From: AP-15 sp963797115
Lineage (GTDB): Bacteria; Pseudomonadota; Alphaproteobacteria; ATCC43930; CGMCC-115725
Assembly (NCBI GenBank): GCA_963797115.1
Contig: CAWCOH010000001.1
Coordinates: 2,666,001 to 2,730,000 of the forward strand
Direction of reading: 5' to 3'
Length of the DNA: 64,000 nt
In this document: positions 16,504 through 24,521 of the stretch, piece after piece
Numbering within the stretch: the first letter of the stretch is position 1
Layout of the letters: every line of letters begins with the position of its first letter
Program-made: the position numbers and the translations under genes
Notes under the pieces: model-generated
What the model saw: the letters and a program-made list of their open reading frames with translations, nothing else
Databases searched by the model: none
What the model was told of the DNA's origin: nothing

Positions 16504-17928
16504 ATGGCGATCGACTATCAAGAACGGATCCCGAACAACATCGACCTTGGCGGCAACCGCGCATTACAGCGTGCCCTCGAACACTGGCAGCCGCACTTTC
16601 TCGATTGGTGGAAGGAGATGGGACCGGCGGCGTTTGCCGGTGCGGATGTCTATCTGCGCACCGCCACCGCAGTCGACGAGAAGGGATGGGCGAGCTACGG
16701 CATGGTCAAGATGCCGGAGTACCGCTGGGGCATCTTCCTCGCCGACCCGGTGCCCGACCGGCGAATCGGCTTTGGCGACGCCTACGGCGAGCCGGTGTGG
16801 CAGCAGGTGCCGGGCGAGCACCGCTCGGCCCTGCGGCGGCTGATCGTGACCCAGGGCGACACTGAGCCGGCATCGGTCGAGCAGCAGCGCCTGCTCGGCC
16901 ATACCGCGCCGTCGCTCTACGATCTGCGCAATCTCTTCCAGGTCAATGTCGAGGAAGGCCGCCATCTGTGGGCGATGGTTTATCTGCTGCACGGCTTTTT
17001 CGGCCGCGACGGGCGCGAGGAGGCCGAGGAATTGCTCGCCCGTCACTCGGGCGATCCCGACAAGCCGCGCATCCTCGGAACGTTCAACCAGCCGATCACC
17101 GATTGGCTCAGCTTCTTCATGTTCACCTATTTCACCGATCGCGACGGCCGCTTTCAGCTGAAGAGCCTGGCCGAGAGCGCGTTCGATCCGTTGTCGCGGA
17201 CCTGCCGGTTCATGCTGACCGAGGAAGCCTTTCACATGTTCGTCGGCGCCAGCGGGATCACCCGCGTCGTCAAGCGCACGATCGAGGTCATGAAGGCGCA
17301 CGGCAGCGACGATCCCGCCGCCGTGCGCAACGCTGGGGCGATCGACTTGCCGACCCTGCAGCGCTACGTCAATTTCTGGTTCAGCTCGTCGCTCGATCTC
17401 TTCGGCGCCGAGATCTCGTCCAACGCCGCGAGCTATTTTTCCGCGGGCCTCAAAGGCCGCCCCGACGAGGCGCAATATCCCGATCACTCGGCGACCACTG
17501 AGACGCTGCGGATCGAGCTGCCGGACGGGAAGGGCAGGGTGGCGGCCGAAGAGGTGCCGATGCGCAGTGCCATGAACGAGGTGACGCGCGCCGCTTATGT
17601 CAAAGATTGCGGCATCGGCGTCGAGCGCTGGAACCGGCTGATCGGCGAGGCCGGATATGATTTCCGCCTGGTTCTGCCGAGCCCGCGCTTCCATCGCTCG
17701 ATCGGCGGCTGGGCCGGCGTATCGTCCGACCCCGAGGGACGCCTGATCACTGGCGAGGAGTGGCGCCTGCGCCAGCGCGATTGGCTGCCGTCGGCCGAGG
17801 ACCGCGCCTTTGTCACCGCCCTGATGCAGCACGTCATCGAGCCCGGCAAAGTGGCCGGCTGGATCGCCCCGCCCGAAATCGGCATCAACAACGCGCCCCC
17901 CGATTACGAGTATGTCCGGCTGAATTGA
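16504..17928 (+). CDS. boxB: Benzoyl-CoA 2,3-epoxidase, diiron oxygenase subunit
   Basis: The 474-residue protein matches BoxB, the class I diiron epoxidase that forms 2,3-epoxybenzoyl-CoA. Two carboxylate-bridged iron motifs are visible: EEGRH (Glu150-Glu151...His154) and EEAFH (Glu240-Glu241...His244). The N-terminus is MAIDYQERIPNNIDLGGNR, typical for BoxB. It needs the reductase BoxA, which is not in this window. GGGAGA precedes the start. boxC and boxB form a two-gene unit, and no benzoate-CoA ligase or BoxR regulator is adjacent on the visible side. Confidence 0.93.
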   Translation: MAIDYQERIPNNIDLGGNRALQRALEHWQPHFLDWWKEMGPAAFAGADVYLRTATAVDEKGWASYGMVKMPEYRWGIFLADPVPDRRIGFGDAYGEPVWQQVPGEHRSALRRLIVTQGDTEPASVEQQRLLGHTAPSLYDLRNLFQVNVEEGRHLWAMVYLLHGFFGRDGREEAEELLARHSGDPDKPRILGTFNQPITDWLSFFMFTYFTDRDGRFQLKSLAESAFDPLSRTCRFMLTEEAFHMFVGASGITRVVKRTIEVMKAHGSDDPAAVRNAGAIDLPTLQRYVNFWFSSSLDLFGAEISSNAASYFSAGLKGRPDEAQYPDHSATTETLRIELPDGKGRVAAEEVPMRSAMNEVTRAAYVKDCGIGVERWNRLIGEAGYDFRLVLPSPRFHRSIGGWAGVSSDPEGRLITGEEWRLRQRDWLPSAEDRAFVTALMQHVIEPGKVAGWIAPPEIGINNAPPDYEYVRLN

Positions 17929-17954
17929 TCCCCTTTTCCATAGGGCGAGCGGCG

Positions 17955-18404
17955 TCAACCAGGTGATCGGTCCGCGTCGATAAGCGCCAGGGTTCGCTCG
18001 TCAGGTCTGTTGCTCCACCAGCGCTCGAGAGCCTGACGAAACGGATTGTCGTGATCCTGCGTCGCCAGCGAGAACAGAGTCATGCAGGACCGGAACTTCA
18101 TATCGTCGGGCGAGCCGAACATCGCATGAAGCGATGAACTCTCGCTGGCCAGCACGATAGCGGTGCAGAGCTCGAGCTTTGGTCCCAGCAGCGGATGGCC
18201 CAGATAGGCGCGCGCTTCATCGATTGAGCCGATGCCGTAAAAGCGCGCCATCGAGGATCGACCGAGATCGGCCAACTGCGGAAAGATGAACCACATCCAA
18301 TGGCTTCGCTTCCGGCCCGCACGCAATTCGGCGAGGACGGTTTCGAAAACCGGCGCCTGCGCCGTCACGAAGCGCTCCAGATTAAAGCGATCGGCCGTCG
18401 TCAT
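17955..18404 (-). CDS. DUF1810 family protein
   Basis: The 149-residue product matches the DUF1810 pattern: FNLERFVTAQAPVFETVLAELRAGRKRSHWMWFIFPQL, MARFYGIGSIDEARAYLGHPLLGPKLELCT, DDMKFRSCMTLF, then a helix ending FRQALERWW. The family has no established biochemical role. The start at 18404 has GGAGG 9-13 bp upstream and begins where family similarity starts; an upstream ATG would run through asnS remnants. It lies tail to tail with boxB. Confidence 0.85.
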   Translation of the reverse strand: MTTADRFNLERFVTAQAPVFETVLAELRAGRKRSHWMWFIFPQLADLGRSSMARFYGIGSIDEARAYLGHPLLGPKLELCTAIVLASESSSLHAMFGSPDDMKFRSCMTLFSLATQDHDNPFRQALERWWSNRPDERTLALIDADRSPG

Positions 18405-18468
18405 CTCAAGCCCTCCTTCCTCATACGCCGGCTTCGGCCCGTCGATGCGTTCGTTCACCCCGGCCGGC

Positions 18469-18647
18469 CAGCGCTTTCTCGCCGCGCGCCTTGAGCGGGC
18501 GAACGAGAAATTCGAATTCCCGGTCAAGCAGGGCATCAACCTGCAGTCGGAGCACTTCAATCGCACCCTCGCCTACGTCACCGGCCTTGCGAATGTGCGC
18601 GACGCCATCCCCGTCCCGCGAACGCCAGGAAATGCGAGGTGTCGAGG
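18469..18647 (+). pseudogene. asnS (asparaginyl-tRNA synthetase) 3' fragment, copy 1, internal deletion
   Basis: The frame reads ERANEKFEFPVKQGINLQSEH, matching the region before the C-terminal lobe of AsnRS (E. coli KFENPVYWGVDLSSEH). It then jumps directly to the end of the protein, LAYVTGLANVRDAIPVPRTPGNA. About 100 family residues are missing between them. There is no stop where the family ends. The fragment has no start and is clearly a relic. Confidence 0.8.
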
Positions 18648-18863
18648 CACTGCACTCGCGTCGCGGCGGAGCCCCATCGGCTCGCCGGAAGCGCCCGCCG
18701 GGCTCCTGTTCCGCCTGTTTTATCAGGTCGAGATCTGGCATCACCCCTCTCCTCCGGCCCGCCGCACCCCACGCGCAGGGCACCTCGATGGGACGAGGAT
18801 CGCATGCCATTATGGCAATTCTACCGTCGCAGTTCGCAATTCTCACGGAGCTGCCGACGCGAC

Positions 18864-19072
18864 GTAGCCGGCGGCAGCCAGCCGTAGGGGCGGCTCGCGG
18901 TGCTGGATGCGCGTATGGCCGAGCGCCACATCGACCAGGAGCACTGCACCCCCACGCCGGCTTCGGCCTCGCCCCGGCTTTCGCAGGAGGCACCCTCGCC
19001 TACATCACCGGCCTCGCCAACGTCCGCGACGCCATCCCCTTCCCGCGAACCCCCGGCAACGCCCGGTGTTGA
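18864..19072 (+). pseudogene. asnS 3' fragment, copy 2
   Basis: In one frame GGSQ, a stop codon and RLAVLDARMAERHIDQEH match the AsnRS segment GGSQREERLDVLDERM. After a frameshift the sequence reads PHAGFGL, and then LAYITGLANVRDAIPFPRTPGNARC followed by TGA, the normal AsnRS C-terminus. The fragment repeats the last 25 residues of copy 1 in slightly different form, so the two are separate copies. Confidence 0.8.
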
Positions 19073-19105
19073 CGCTGTACTACCCTGCTCGCCTCCGTCT
19101 CGCTG

Positions 19106-20107
19106 CTATAATCCAGTTGGCTGCCTTGGAAGCGCGACGATCCCGGTCAGCGCCACCACCCGATTATAGAAATCCTGGAACTCCTCTCCGGTCCCAGCAT
19201 CAATCTGCGACAACCTGTAAAACCGATCGGTCGAGGGACTCTCTCGATGCGCCATCGCCATATCCATGCGATCGACATTTATCACGGTCCAACGTTCAAC
19301 GTAGCCATCAGCCCTCGCTTTTTGATGACTTTTCTCAGCTTCACCAATACGATTATGAATATTGGAAAAATCCACGCCAGCTTTAACCTCGATTGCAATA
19401 ATGTTTCGCAGGCTCGTCGGTGTCATTTCTTCCTGGATCCTGATATCGGGGTCGGACGCAAAACGGATCAGCACACGCCGACCAGCTGCGTTTTTCATCT
19501 CGATCAACTGCGGCCCGGTCCCAAGCGTTGCATGAGCAACGATTGCCGAGATAGCGTCGAATACTTTCACGATACCAGCTGTTCCTGCCCTCACGTTGTG
19601 GCCACCGCGTAACTGCGGCCCCACTGTCAATAACGAAAGATCATCCAACAAATCCTTACTAATTCGCTTTGCCCCTATGCCGTCGAGCAACAGGCGAGAC
19701 GCGTCAGCCAAGGCCATGCAGAGAGGTCCAAGCAAGTCCTCCTTCACCCTATTGAGCGACCCCGATTCTTCCATAGACCTGAATCGGCCTATCCCAGTGG
19801 TGCCGTAAAACTGCTTCTGACTGTATCCCAAGAGCAATCGGTAGTATCCTAGCAAGCGTGGCGCCGCGCGTAGAACGCAGGGTACGGCAAACATCAGCTC
19901 CCCGCGTAGCCCGTGACCAGCAAGGTTGACAAGGCTATCGCCCGGAGCGAATTTGGCCAGTTCCGCATCGATTTCAGTAATGTTAAGCGTGACGACAGCT
20001 TTGCTCAATGCCTCCTGTAGATACAACCCGCGAATTTGCTCTAACGCGAAAGCAAAATCTATTTGAAGCTGAGGCAGCGGAAGTTGTATAACCAATTCAC
20101 CGATCAC
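19106..20107 (-). CDS. Type II restriction endonuclease, XcyI-like
   Basis: The 333-residue product resembles the XcyI/Cfr9I family as I recall it (NLAGHGLRGELMF, RLLGYYRLLLGYSQKQFYG near residues 62-102). A PD-(D/E)xK nuclease core is visible: Pro220-Asp221, then Glu240-Val-Lys242 inside RNIIAIEVKAG. Its ATG overlaps the stop of the methyltransferase gene by 4 bp, the usual coupled R-M order with the methylase first. The base composition is visibly AT-richer than that of the flanking genes, a sign of horizontal transfer. If XcyI-like, it would cut CCCGGG, but specificity is inference. Confidence 0.65.
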   Translation of the reverse strand: MIGELVIQLPLPQLQIDFAFALEQIRGLYLQEALSKAVVTLNITEIDAELAKFAPGDSLVNLAGHGLRGELMFAVPCVLRAAPRLLGYYRLLLGYSQKQFYGTTGIGRFRSMEESGSLNRVKEDLLGPLCMALADASRLLLDGIGAKRISKDLLDDLSLLTVGPQLRGGHNVRAGTAGIVKVFDAISAIVAHATLGTGPQLIEMKNAAGRRVLIRFASDPDIRIQEEMTPTSLRNIIAIEVKAGVDFSNIHNRIGEAEKSHQKARADGYVERWTVINVDRMDMAMAHRESPSTDRFYRLSQIDAGTGEEFQDFYNRVVALTGIVALPRQPTGL

Positions 20108-20967
20108 TCACAACGATTGGACTTACGAAAGACAATCCAATAACAATGCTGCCGACGTGAGTGGTGGGCGATCTTCCATTTGGGGTCGATAATGGGTCCC
20201 TTTCGGATTTTGATAATGCAGTCGCATGCCGTAAAACCCGCGTCCTGCCCGGCCCGGATCAGATCAACGTGCGCCCATTGATAACGGTGATTGTGGATAT
20301 AATCCGCGATCTTGCAGAGCAGAATTCCATCTTCGGCCAGGACCCTCCACGCCTCGGCCATGAACGCCGGATAAGTATGCGCGAAACTATAACCATTTTC
20401 CTTGGCAGAGCGAGCGCCGAGGCCAAAACGAGTATTGAAGTCCTTTGAGCGGTCATTTCCCTGGTTCGGAATGTGGGGCGGATCATAGACGACAACATCG
20501 AACGAAGCCGGATGGAAGGGCATGGCGGTGTGGTCTGCACACACGTCCGGTCGGTGCCGTTTGTCGATATCAACCCCGATCACGGGCCTGGTGCTGCCGC
20601 GCCAAAAACGGCGGCCGTTCACTGTAGAGTCCAATATTAGGCGTGGTTCTGTATGAGGATAGAATGCGAGCAACTGCTCAATCAGTTCGGCATCGTCCTC
20701 GCCGTACCACACCGATTTAAGCGGGCGATATTGTCTGGGCGCAGGCCGCTCAGAAGCCTGGAGATCAGCCGAAGCTACTCCCCCTTCCCCCATATGGGCA
20801 TCTTGCTCAACCTCTGCTTCGACTGCAAGGGCCTCCAAATTCCCCGTGCGACAGTCGCGCTCTTCCCGGCGGCTCGGGCGAAACCCTTTCTTGATCAGGA
20901 GGTCGATGAGATCGTCGTTCGATAAATCGTCATAGATCTTCACGACCCTACCCTCATCCCGCAGCAT
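20104..20967 (-). CDS. DNA methyltransferase of the Type II R-M pair
   Basis: The 287-residue product has SAM-binding sequence LILDSTVNGRRFW (residues 110-122) and GVDIDKR (131-137). The amino-methyltransferase catalytic motif appears as DPPH (162-165, VVVYDPPHIPNQG), a variant of DPPY. It would methylate an adenine or cytosine amino group and protect the host from the overlapping nuclease. The ATG at 20967 was chosen; the frame remains open upstream into asnS remnant DNA, so a non-ATG start slightly upstream (FELSPVVI...) is possible. Codon use is AT-richer than that of neighbours. Confidence 0.75.
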   Translation of the reverse strand: MLRDEGRVVKIYDDLSNDDLIDLLIKKGFRPSRREERDCRTGNLEALAVEAEVEQDAHMGEGGVASADLQASERPAPRQYRPLKSVWYGEDDAELIEQLLAFYPHTEPRLILDSTVNGRRFWRGSTRPVIGVDIDKRHRPDVCADHTAMPFHPASFDVVVYDPPHIPNQGNDRSKDFNTRFGLGARSAKENGYSFAHTYPAFMAEAWRVLAEDGILLCKIADYIHNHRYQWAHVDLIRAGQDAGFTACDCIIKIRKGPIIDPKWKIAHHSRRQHCYWIVFRKSNRCE

Positions 20968-21130
20968 TATGACGACCGGAGACAGCTCAAAGGGCTCATA
21001 ATCTATCTTGAATTGTAGAGGCGTCCTAGAACAAAAATCGAACACAATCTCATGTGGTGACCTCCGAGCGTAGGTCGGTGAGAAGATCACATAGGGGATC
21101 GCGAGGAGCGGCCGAATTGAAAATGCGACC

Positions 21131-21465
21131 GCGGCGTCGCCAAGGCGCAGATGGAAGGTACGCATCTGCGGCCTCAGACGCGGAGGGGGCGGGGGCATTG
21201 TTCCGAGTGTCGACCCTGGACCTCGCCAACCTGCCCCGCACAACCGAGAGCAAAGTGGATTTCGCGCAGGATTTCTTTGGCTGCGAAGGCGTTCCGGACG
21301 ATCTCGGGGCAGCTCAATGTCGAGGCCTATTGCGTAGCGCTGACCAAGGTCTACACCTTCGGGCCGACCTTCCGCGCGGAGAATTCGAACACCAGCCGCC
21401 ACCTCGCCGAGTTCTGGATGATCGAGCCGGAGGTCGCCTTCGCCGACCTCTCCGAAGGCCAGAAT
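21131..21465 (+). pseudogene. asnS internal fragment, copy 3
   Basis: One frame reads ASDAEGAGALFRVSTLDLANLPR then KVDFAQDFFG. After a one-base shift near 21290 it reads SGQLNVEAYCVALTKVYTFG, PTFRAENSNTSRHLAEFW and MIEPEVAFADLSE. This is the motif 2 region of AsnRS, the most conserved part of the enzyme. No start or C-terminal part is attached. It borders the 5' side of the methyltransferase gene. Confidence 0.85.
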
Positions 21466-21540
21466 TGCCCAAATCCGGACGAATCGTCATATGTGCGTAG
21501 CTCAGCGGGAACTATTATAAGCGCCACCGAGGAGATTCGT

Positions 21541-21780
21541 ATGGACAATACGGTTGACGTGATGATCCCGGTCGACGCGGAGGCTGCCAAGGCGCTCGAG
21601 AGCCCAGCCCGGCGCGAAGCGGTCGGCCGCTACCTGAGCAATCTATTGAAAGGCGGGCGCGCCTGCGATGTCCTTGCCGAGGCGATCGATGAGGCCAAGC
21701 GCGAAGCGCGCGCACATGGCCTGACCGAGGAAGAGATCGATGCCGAACTCGATGAATGGCGGGCAGAGCGGCGGGCTTGA
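21541..21780 (+). CDS. Antitoxin of a PIN-type toxin-antitoxin pair
   Basis: The 79-residue product begins MDNTVDVMIPVDAEAAKALESP and ends in a highly charged helix (EAIDEAKREARAHGLTEEEIDAELDEW), the typical make-up of a small DNA-binding antitoxin with a toxin-wrapping tail. AGGAG lies 6 bp upstream of the ATG. The stop overlaps the putative TTG start of the PIN gene (TTGA). Because the toxin is broken, the antitoxin may be an orphan. Confidence 0.75.
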   Translation: MDNTVDVMIPVDAEAAKALESPARREAVGRYLSNLLKGGRACDVLAEAIDEAKREARAHGLTEEEIDAELDEWRAERRA

Positions 21781-22152
21781 TCGTCGTCATCGACGCCTCG
21801 ACGTTCGTCTCCGCGGCCCTCAAGGCAAATAGCCTGCCGGAGCGAGCCCTGTTGCGTGCCGTCGATCCCCCTAGCCGGCTTATCCTCTCGCAGGCGGTCG
21901 AGGACGAGTACCGGGCGGTCATCTTTCGCCCGCTTCGTCTCGGTCGAGCGGCGCCAGCGGATTCTCGACATTGTCGTCGTTGCGGCTGAACGGATCGAAC
22001 CGACTGAGCCTGTGCGTGAGTGCCACGATCCAAAGGACGATTAGTATTTGGCGCTGGCTGCCGCCGGTGGAGCCGACGTCATCGTGAGCAGCGACGCTCG
22101 TCACCTGCTTTCGATGCAACCGTTGCGCGGGATTCGCATTCTCTCCCAGTAA
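21777..22152 (+). pseudogene. PIN-domain (VapC-like) toxin, frameshift plus stop
   Basis: The start frame gives VVIDASTFVSAALKANS and AVEDEYRAVIFR. After a one-base shift near 21936 the PIN sequence continues (FVSVERRQRILDIV, VRECHDPKDD). A TAG at 22042 replaces the expected Lys codon, and then YLALAAAGGADVIVSSDARHLL and RGIRILSQ finish the domain with TAA at 22150. The acidic residues of a PIN nuclease (D in VIDAS, E in VEDEY, DPKDD, SSDA) are still recognisable. Two lesions make real inactivation more likely than a sequencing slip. Confidence 0.8.
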
Positions 22153-22214
22153 ATTATCTCGCCCTCGGGTGACCATGCGGTTAGCGCGGTAGGGCAAGGT
22201 GGATTCCAAGGTCC

Positions 22215-22373
22215 TTCGGGCCGAAGTTCCGCGCGGAGAACTCGAACACCAGCCGCCAACTTGCCGAGTTCTGGATGATCGAGCCGGAGATTGCCTTCGC
22301 CGACCTCGCGGACAACGCGATCCTGGCGAAACGGCTGGTGGAGTACAGCTTCGCGGCGCTACTGACGAAATGA
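22215..22373 (+). pseudogene. asnS internal fragment, copy 4
   Basis: The frame reads FGPKFRAENSNTSRQLAEFW, MIEPEIAFADLADNAILAKR, LVEYSFAALLTK and stops. It covers the same motif 2 segment as copy 3 but is not identical in sequence and continues 25 residues further. It lies just after the toxin relic. Confidence 0.85.
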
Positions 22374-22464
22374 ATCTTGGCGGCGCGTGCTTCGATATGC
22401 TGTAGCGAAAGCGTCACGGAACCCGATTAGTAGTAATCTCGGCAAATCAAATCGGGGGACGCCG

Positions 22465-23202
22465 ATGGGAAAACGCTCCTCGCACGGCGAATTGGCGATC
22501 CGGCTCGCCGAGGTCGGGCATGCTGCAAAGGTCGAGCGGTGGCCGCCGATTGGCGGGCCGGACGCCGAGCGCGAGCAGGGCTACGTGCGCCGGGTGCGCC
22601 CGCACAGCGATGGCCAGCGGCGGCTGATGGCGGCGATCGAACGTTACCATTTGACGGTCGCACTGGGTCCGGCGGGAACCGGCAAGACCTATCTCGCGGT
22701 CAGCGCCGCGGTGGCTGCACTCGAGGCCGGCGAGGTTGGCCGCATCGTGCTGACGCGCCCGGCGGTCGAGGCCGGCGAGAGGCTTGGCTACCTGCCGGGC
22801 GACATCGGCGAAAAGCTCGCTCCCTATCTGCGCCCGCTCAGCGATGCGCTGAACGAACGGCTCGGCGGCCGGCGGGTCAAGCAGCTGATGACCGAGGGCG
22901 CCATCGAGATCGCCCCGATCGCCTATATGCGCGGGCGCACCCTGAACAACGCTTTCATCGTCATCGACGAGGCGCAGAACTGCACCTACGGGCAGATCAA
23001 GATGATGCTGACGCGGCTCGGCTGGCATTCGACGATGGTGGTGACCGGCGACCCCGACCAGAGCGATCTTCTCGACGGTCTCTCCGGGCTGGCGGAGATC
23101 GCGCGCCGCCTCGACCCGATCGCGCAGGTCGCGGTAATCCGGCTCGGCGAGGGGGACATCGTCCGGCACCCGCTGGTCGGCGAAATGCTGAGCGTGCTGT
23201 GA
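22465..23202 (+). CDS. PhoH-like P-loop ATPase
   Basis: The 245-residue product has the PhoH core: GPAGTGKTYLAVSAAVAAL (Walker A), VLTRPAVEAGERLGYLPGDIGEKLAPYLRPL, FIVIDEAQNCTYGQIKMMLTRLG (Walker B) and VVTGDPDQSDL (sensor). PhoH-like proteins are ATPases linked to RNA metabolism and ribosome maturation. The ATG at 22465 has GGGGGAC upstream; a longer frame reaches back to 22387 without homology. It directly follows the asnS relics and may be the first intact gene after the accessory patch. Confidence 0.9.
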   Translation: MGKRSSHGELAIRLAEVGHAAKVERWPPIGGPDAEREQGYVRRVRPHSDGQRRLMAAIERYHLTVALGPAGTGKTYLAVSAAVAALEAGEVGRIVLTRPAVEAGERLGYLPGDIGEKLAPYLRPLSDALNERLGGRRVKQLMTEGAIEIAPIAYMRGRTLNNAFIVIDEAQNCTYGQIKMMLTRLGWHSTMVVTGDPDQSDLLDGLSGLAEIARRLDPIAQVAVIRLGEGDIVRHPLVGEMLSVL

Positions 23203-23556
23203 ATCTGGCGGCTGACCTGCCCGGCGCGCCTGGACCTGCGCCGTCCTCGCGCCAAAATTGCGGTGTATCGTGCATTCCAGAACGGCGGCCGCGCCGGGTC
23301 GCTTTCCCGGCTGCGGCGTCAAGAACCTGTCAAAAATCGCCTGCCACGGCGTCATTGAAGCGTCTTAACCGAGGCATAACAGATTGATTTTGTATGATTA
23401 TTTGCCAAAGACGCCGATTTTCTCCCTGCCGTCGGGGAATGGCAGGGAAAGCCCGGCCGCCGGAGCGGCGCGTTGGCCCGCACGGGGGAGTTGACGCCGG
23501 CCGAGGCCCCGTCGCTTACTTGCCGCAAGCGACACCGATTCGCTGAGGAGCATAAC
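23203..23556. other. Non-coding gap upstream of the gentisate-type cluster
   Basis: The first half is GC-rich with no recognisable gene. An AT-rich segment (about 23364-23405) is the likely promoter area for the aldolase-led cluster. I see no operator or riboswitch that I can name. Confidence 0.4.
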
Positions 23557-24486
23557 ATGCCATCGCAGCCGTTTAGCGGGGTGCTCGTCCCCGTCCTGAC
23601 CCCGTTCACGCCGAGCGGCGACCCTGACGCCGGGCGCTTTATCGCGTTCTGCCGCTGGCTGCTCGATCAAGGTGCGGGCGGGCTCGCGATCTTCGGTACG
23701 ACGAGCGAGGCGAACTCGATGTCGCCGGGAGAGCGGATGGAGCTGCTCGACCAGCTGATCGAGGCGGGGACCCCGGCGCAAAAGCTGATGCCGGGGACCG
23801 GCGCGTGCGCGATGACCGACGCGGCGACCCTCGTGCGGCACGCGGTCGATCGCGGGTGCGGGGGGGTGCTGATGCTGCCGCCCTTTTATTATAAAGGCGT
23901 CGGCGACGACGGCATCTTCGCCTTTATCTCCGGCGTCGTCGACAAGGTCGGCTCGTCGGCGCTGCGGCTCTTTCTCTACCATATTCCGCCGATGGCCGTG
24001 GTCGGCTACTCGCTCGACCTCGTCGGCCGTTTCATCAAGGCCTACCCGCAGACTGTCCTTGGGCTCAAAGACAGCTCGGGGGATTGGAACAACACCGCAC
24101 AATTGCTCGAGCGGTACCCGGGTTTCGCGGTGTTCCCGGGCTCCGAGGTGTTTCTACTCGACGGGCTGAGAAAAGGGGCGGCCGGCTGCATTACCGCCTC
24201 GGGCAACGTCAACGTGCCCGGCATCAAGAGGGTCTACGACAATTGGCGCGGGCCCCAGGCCGATGCCCTGCAGGTCGAGATCACGGCGCTGCGCAATACA
24301 TTGCAGGCCTATCCGATGGTCCCGGCGCTGAAGCGGGTGGTCGCGCATTACCACAACGACCCGGCTTGGGTCACTGTGCGGCCGCCATTGGTGCCGCTCG
24401 ATACAGTACAATCGCGGGCGCTGATCGCCGACCTCGACAAGATCGGCTTCACGCTCGGCGAGCGGCCGCAGGCGAAGGCGGCCTGA
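23557..24486 (+). CDS. Dihydrodipicolinate synthase family aldolase/hydratase
   Basis: The 309-residue TIM-barrel protein has GVLVPVLTPFTPSG at the N-terminus, GTTSEANSMSPGER for the carboxylate-binding loop, Tyr141 in FLYHIPP and the Schiff-base Lys171 in LGLKDSSGDW. The family includes DapA, sialate lyases, KDG aldolases and aromatic hydratase-aldolases. Its place directly before a gentisate dioxygenase gene, in a catabolic run, argues against a DapA role and for a pyruvate-dependent aldolase. The start at 23557 (GAGGAG upstream) fits the family N-terminus. Confidence 0.8.
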   Translation: MPSQPFSGVLVPVLTPFTPSGDPDAGRFIAFCRWLLDQGAGGLAIFGTTSEANSMSPGERMELLDQLIEAGTPAQKLMPGTGACAMTDAATLVRHAVDRGCGGVLMLPPFYYKGVGDDGIFAFISGVVDKVGSSALRLFLYHIPPMAVVGYSLDLVGRFIKAYPQTVLGLKDSSGDWNNTAQLLERYPGFAVFPGSEVFLLDGLRKGAAGCITASGNVNVPGIKRVYDNWRGPQADALQVEITALRNTLQAYPMVPALKRVVAHYHNDPAWVTVRPPLVPLDTVQSRALIADLDKIGFTLGERPQAKAA

Positions 24487-24521
24487 CATAGGGCTAATAA
24501 TAAAAGAGGGGAGGAACGACG

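Noticed and set aside
18650..18863. Possible gene between the two asnS 3' fragments
   Set aside because: No start with an RBS and no recognisable protein; the open frame only links relics.
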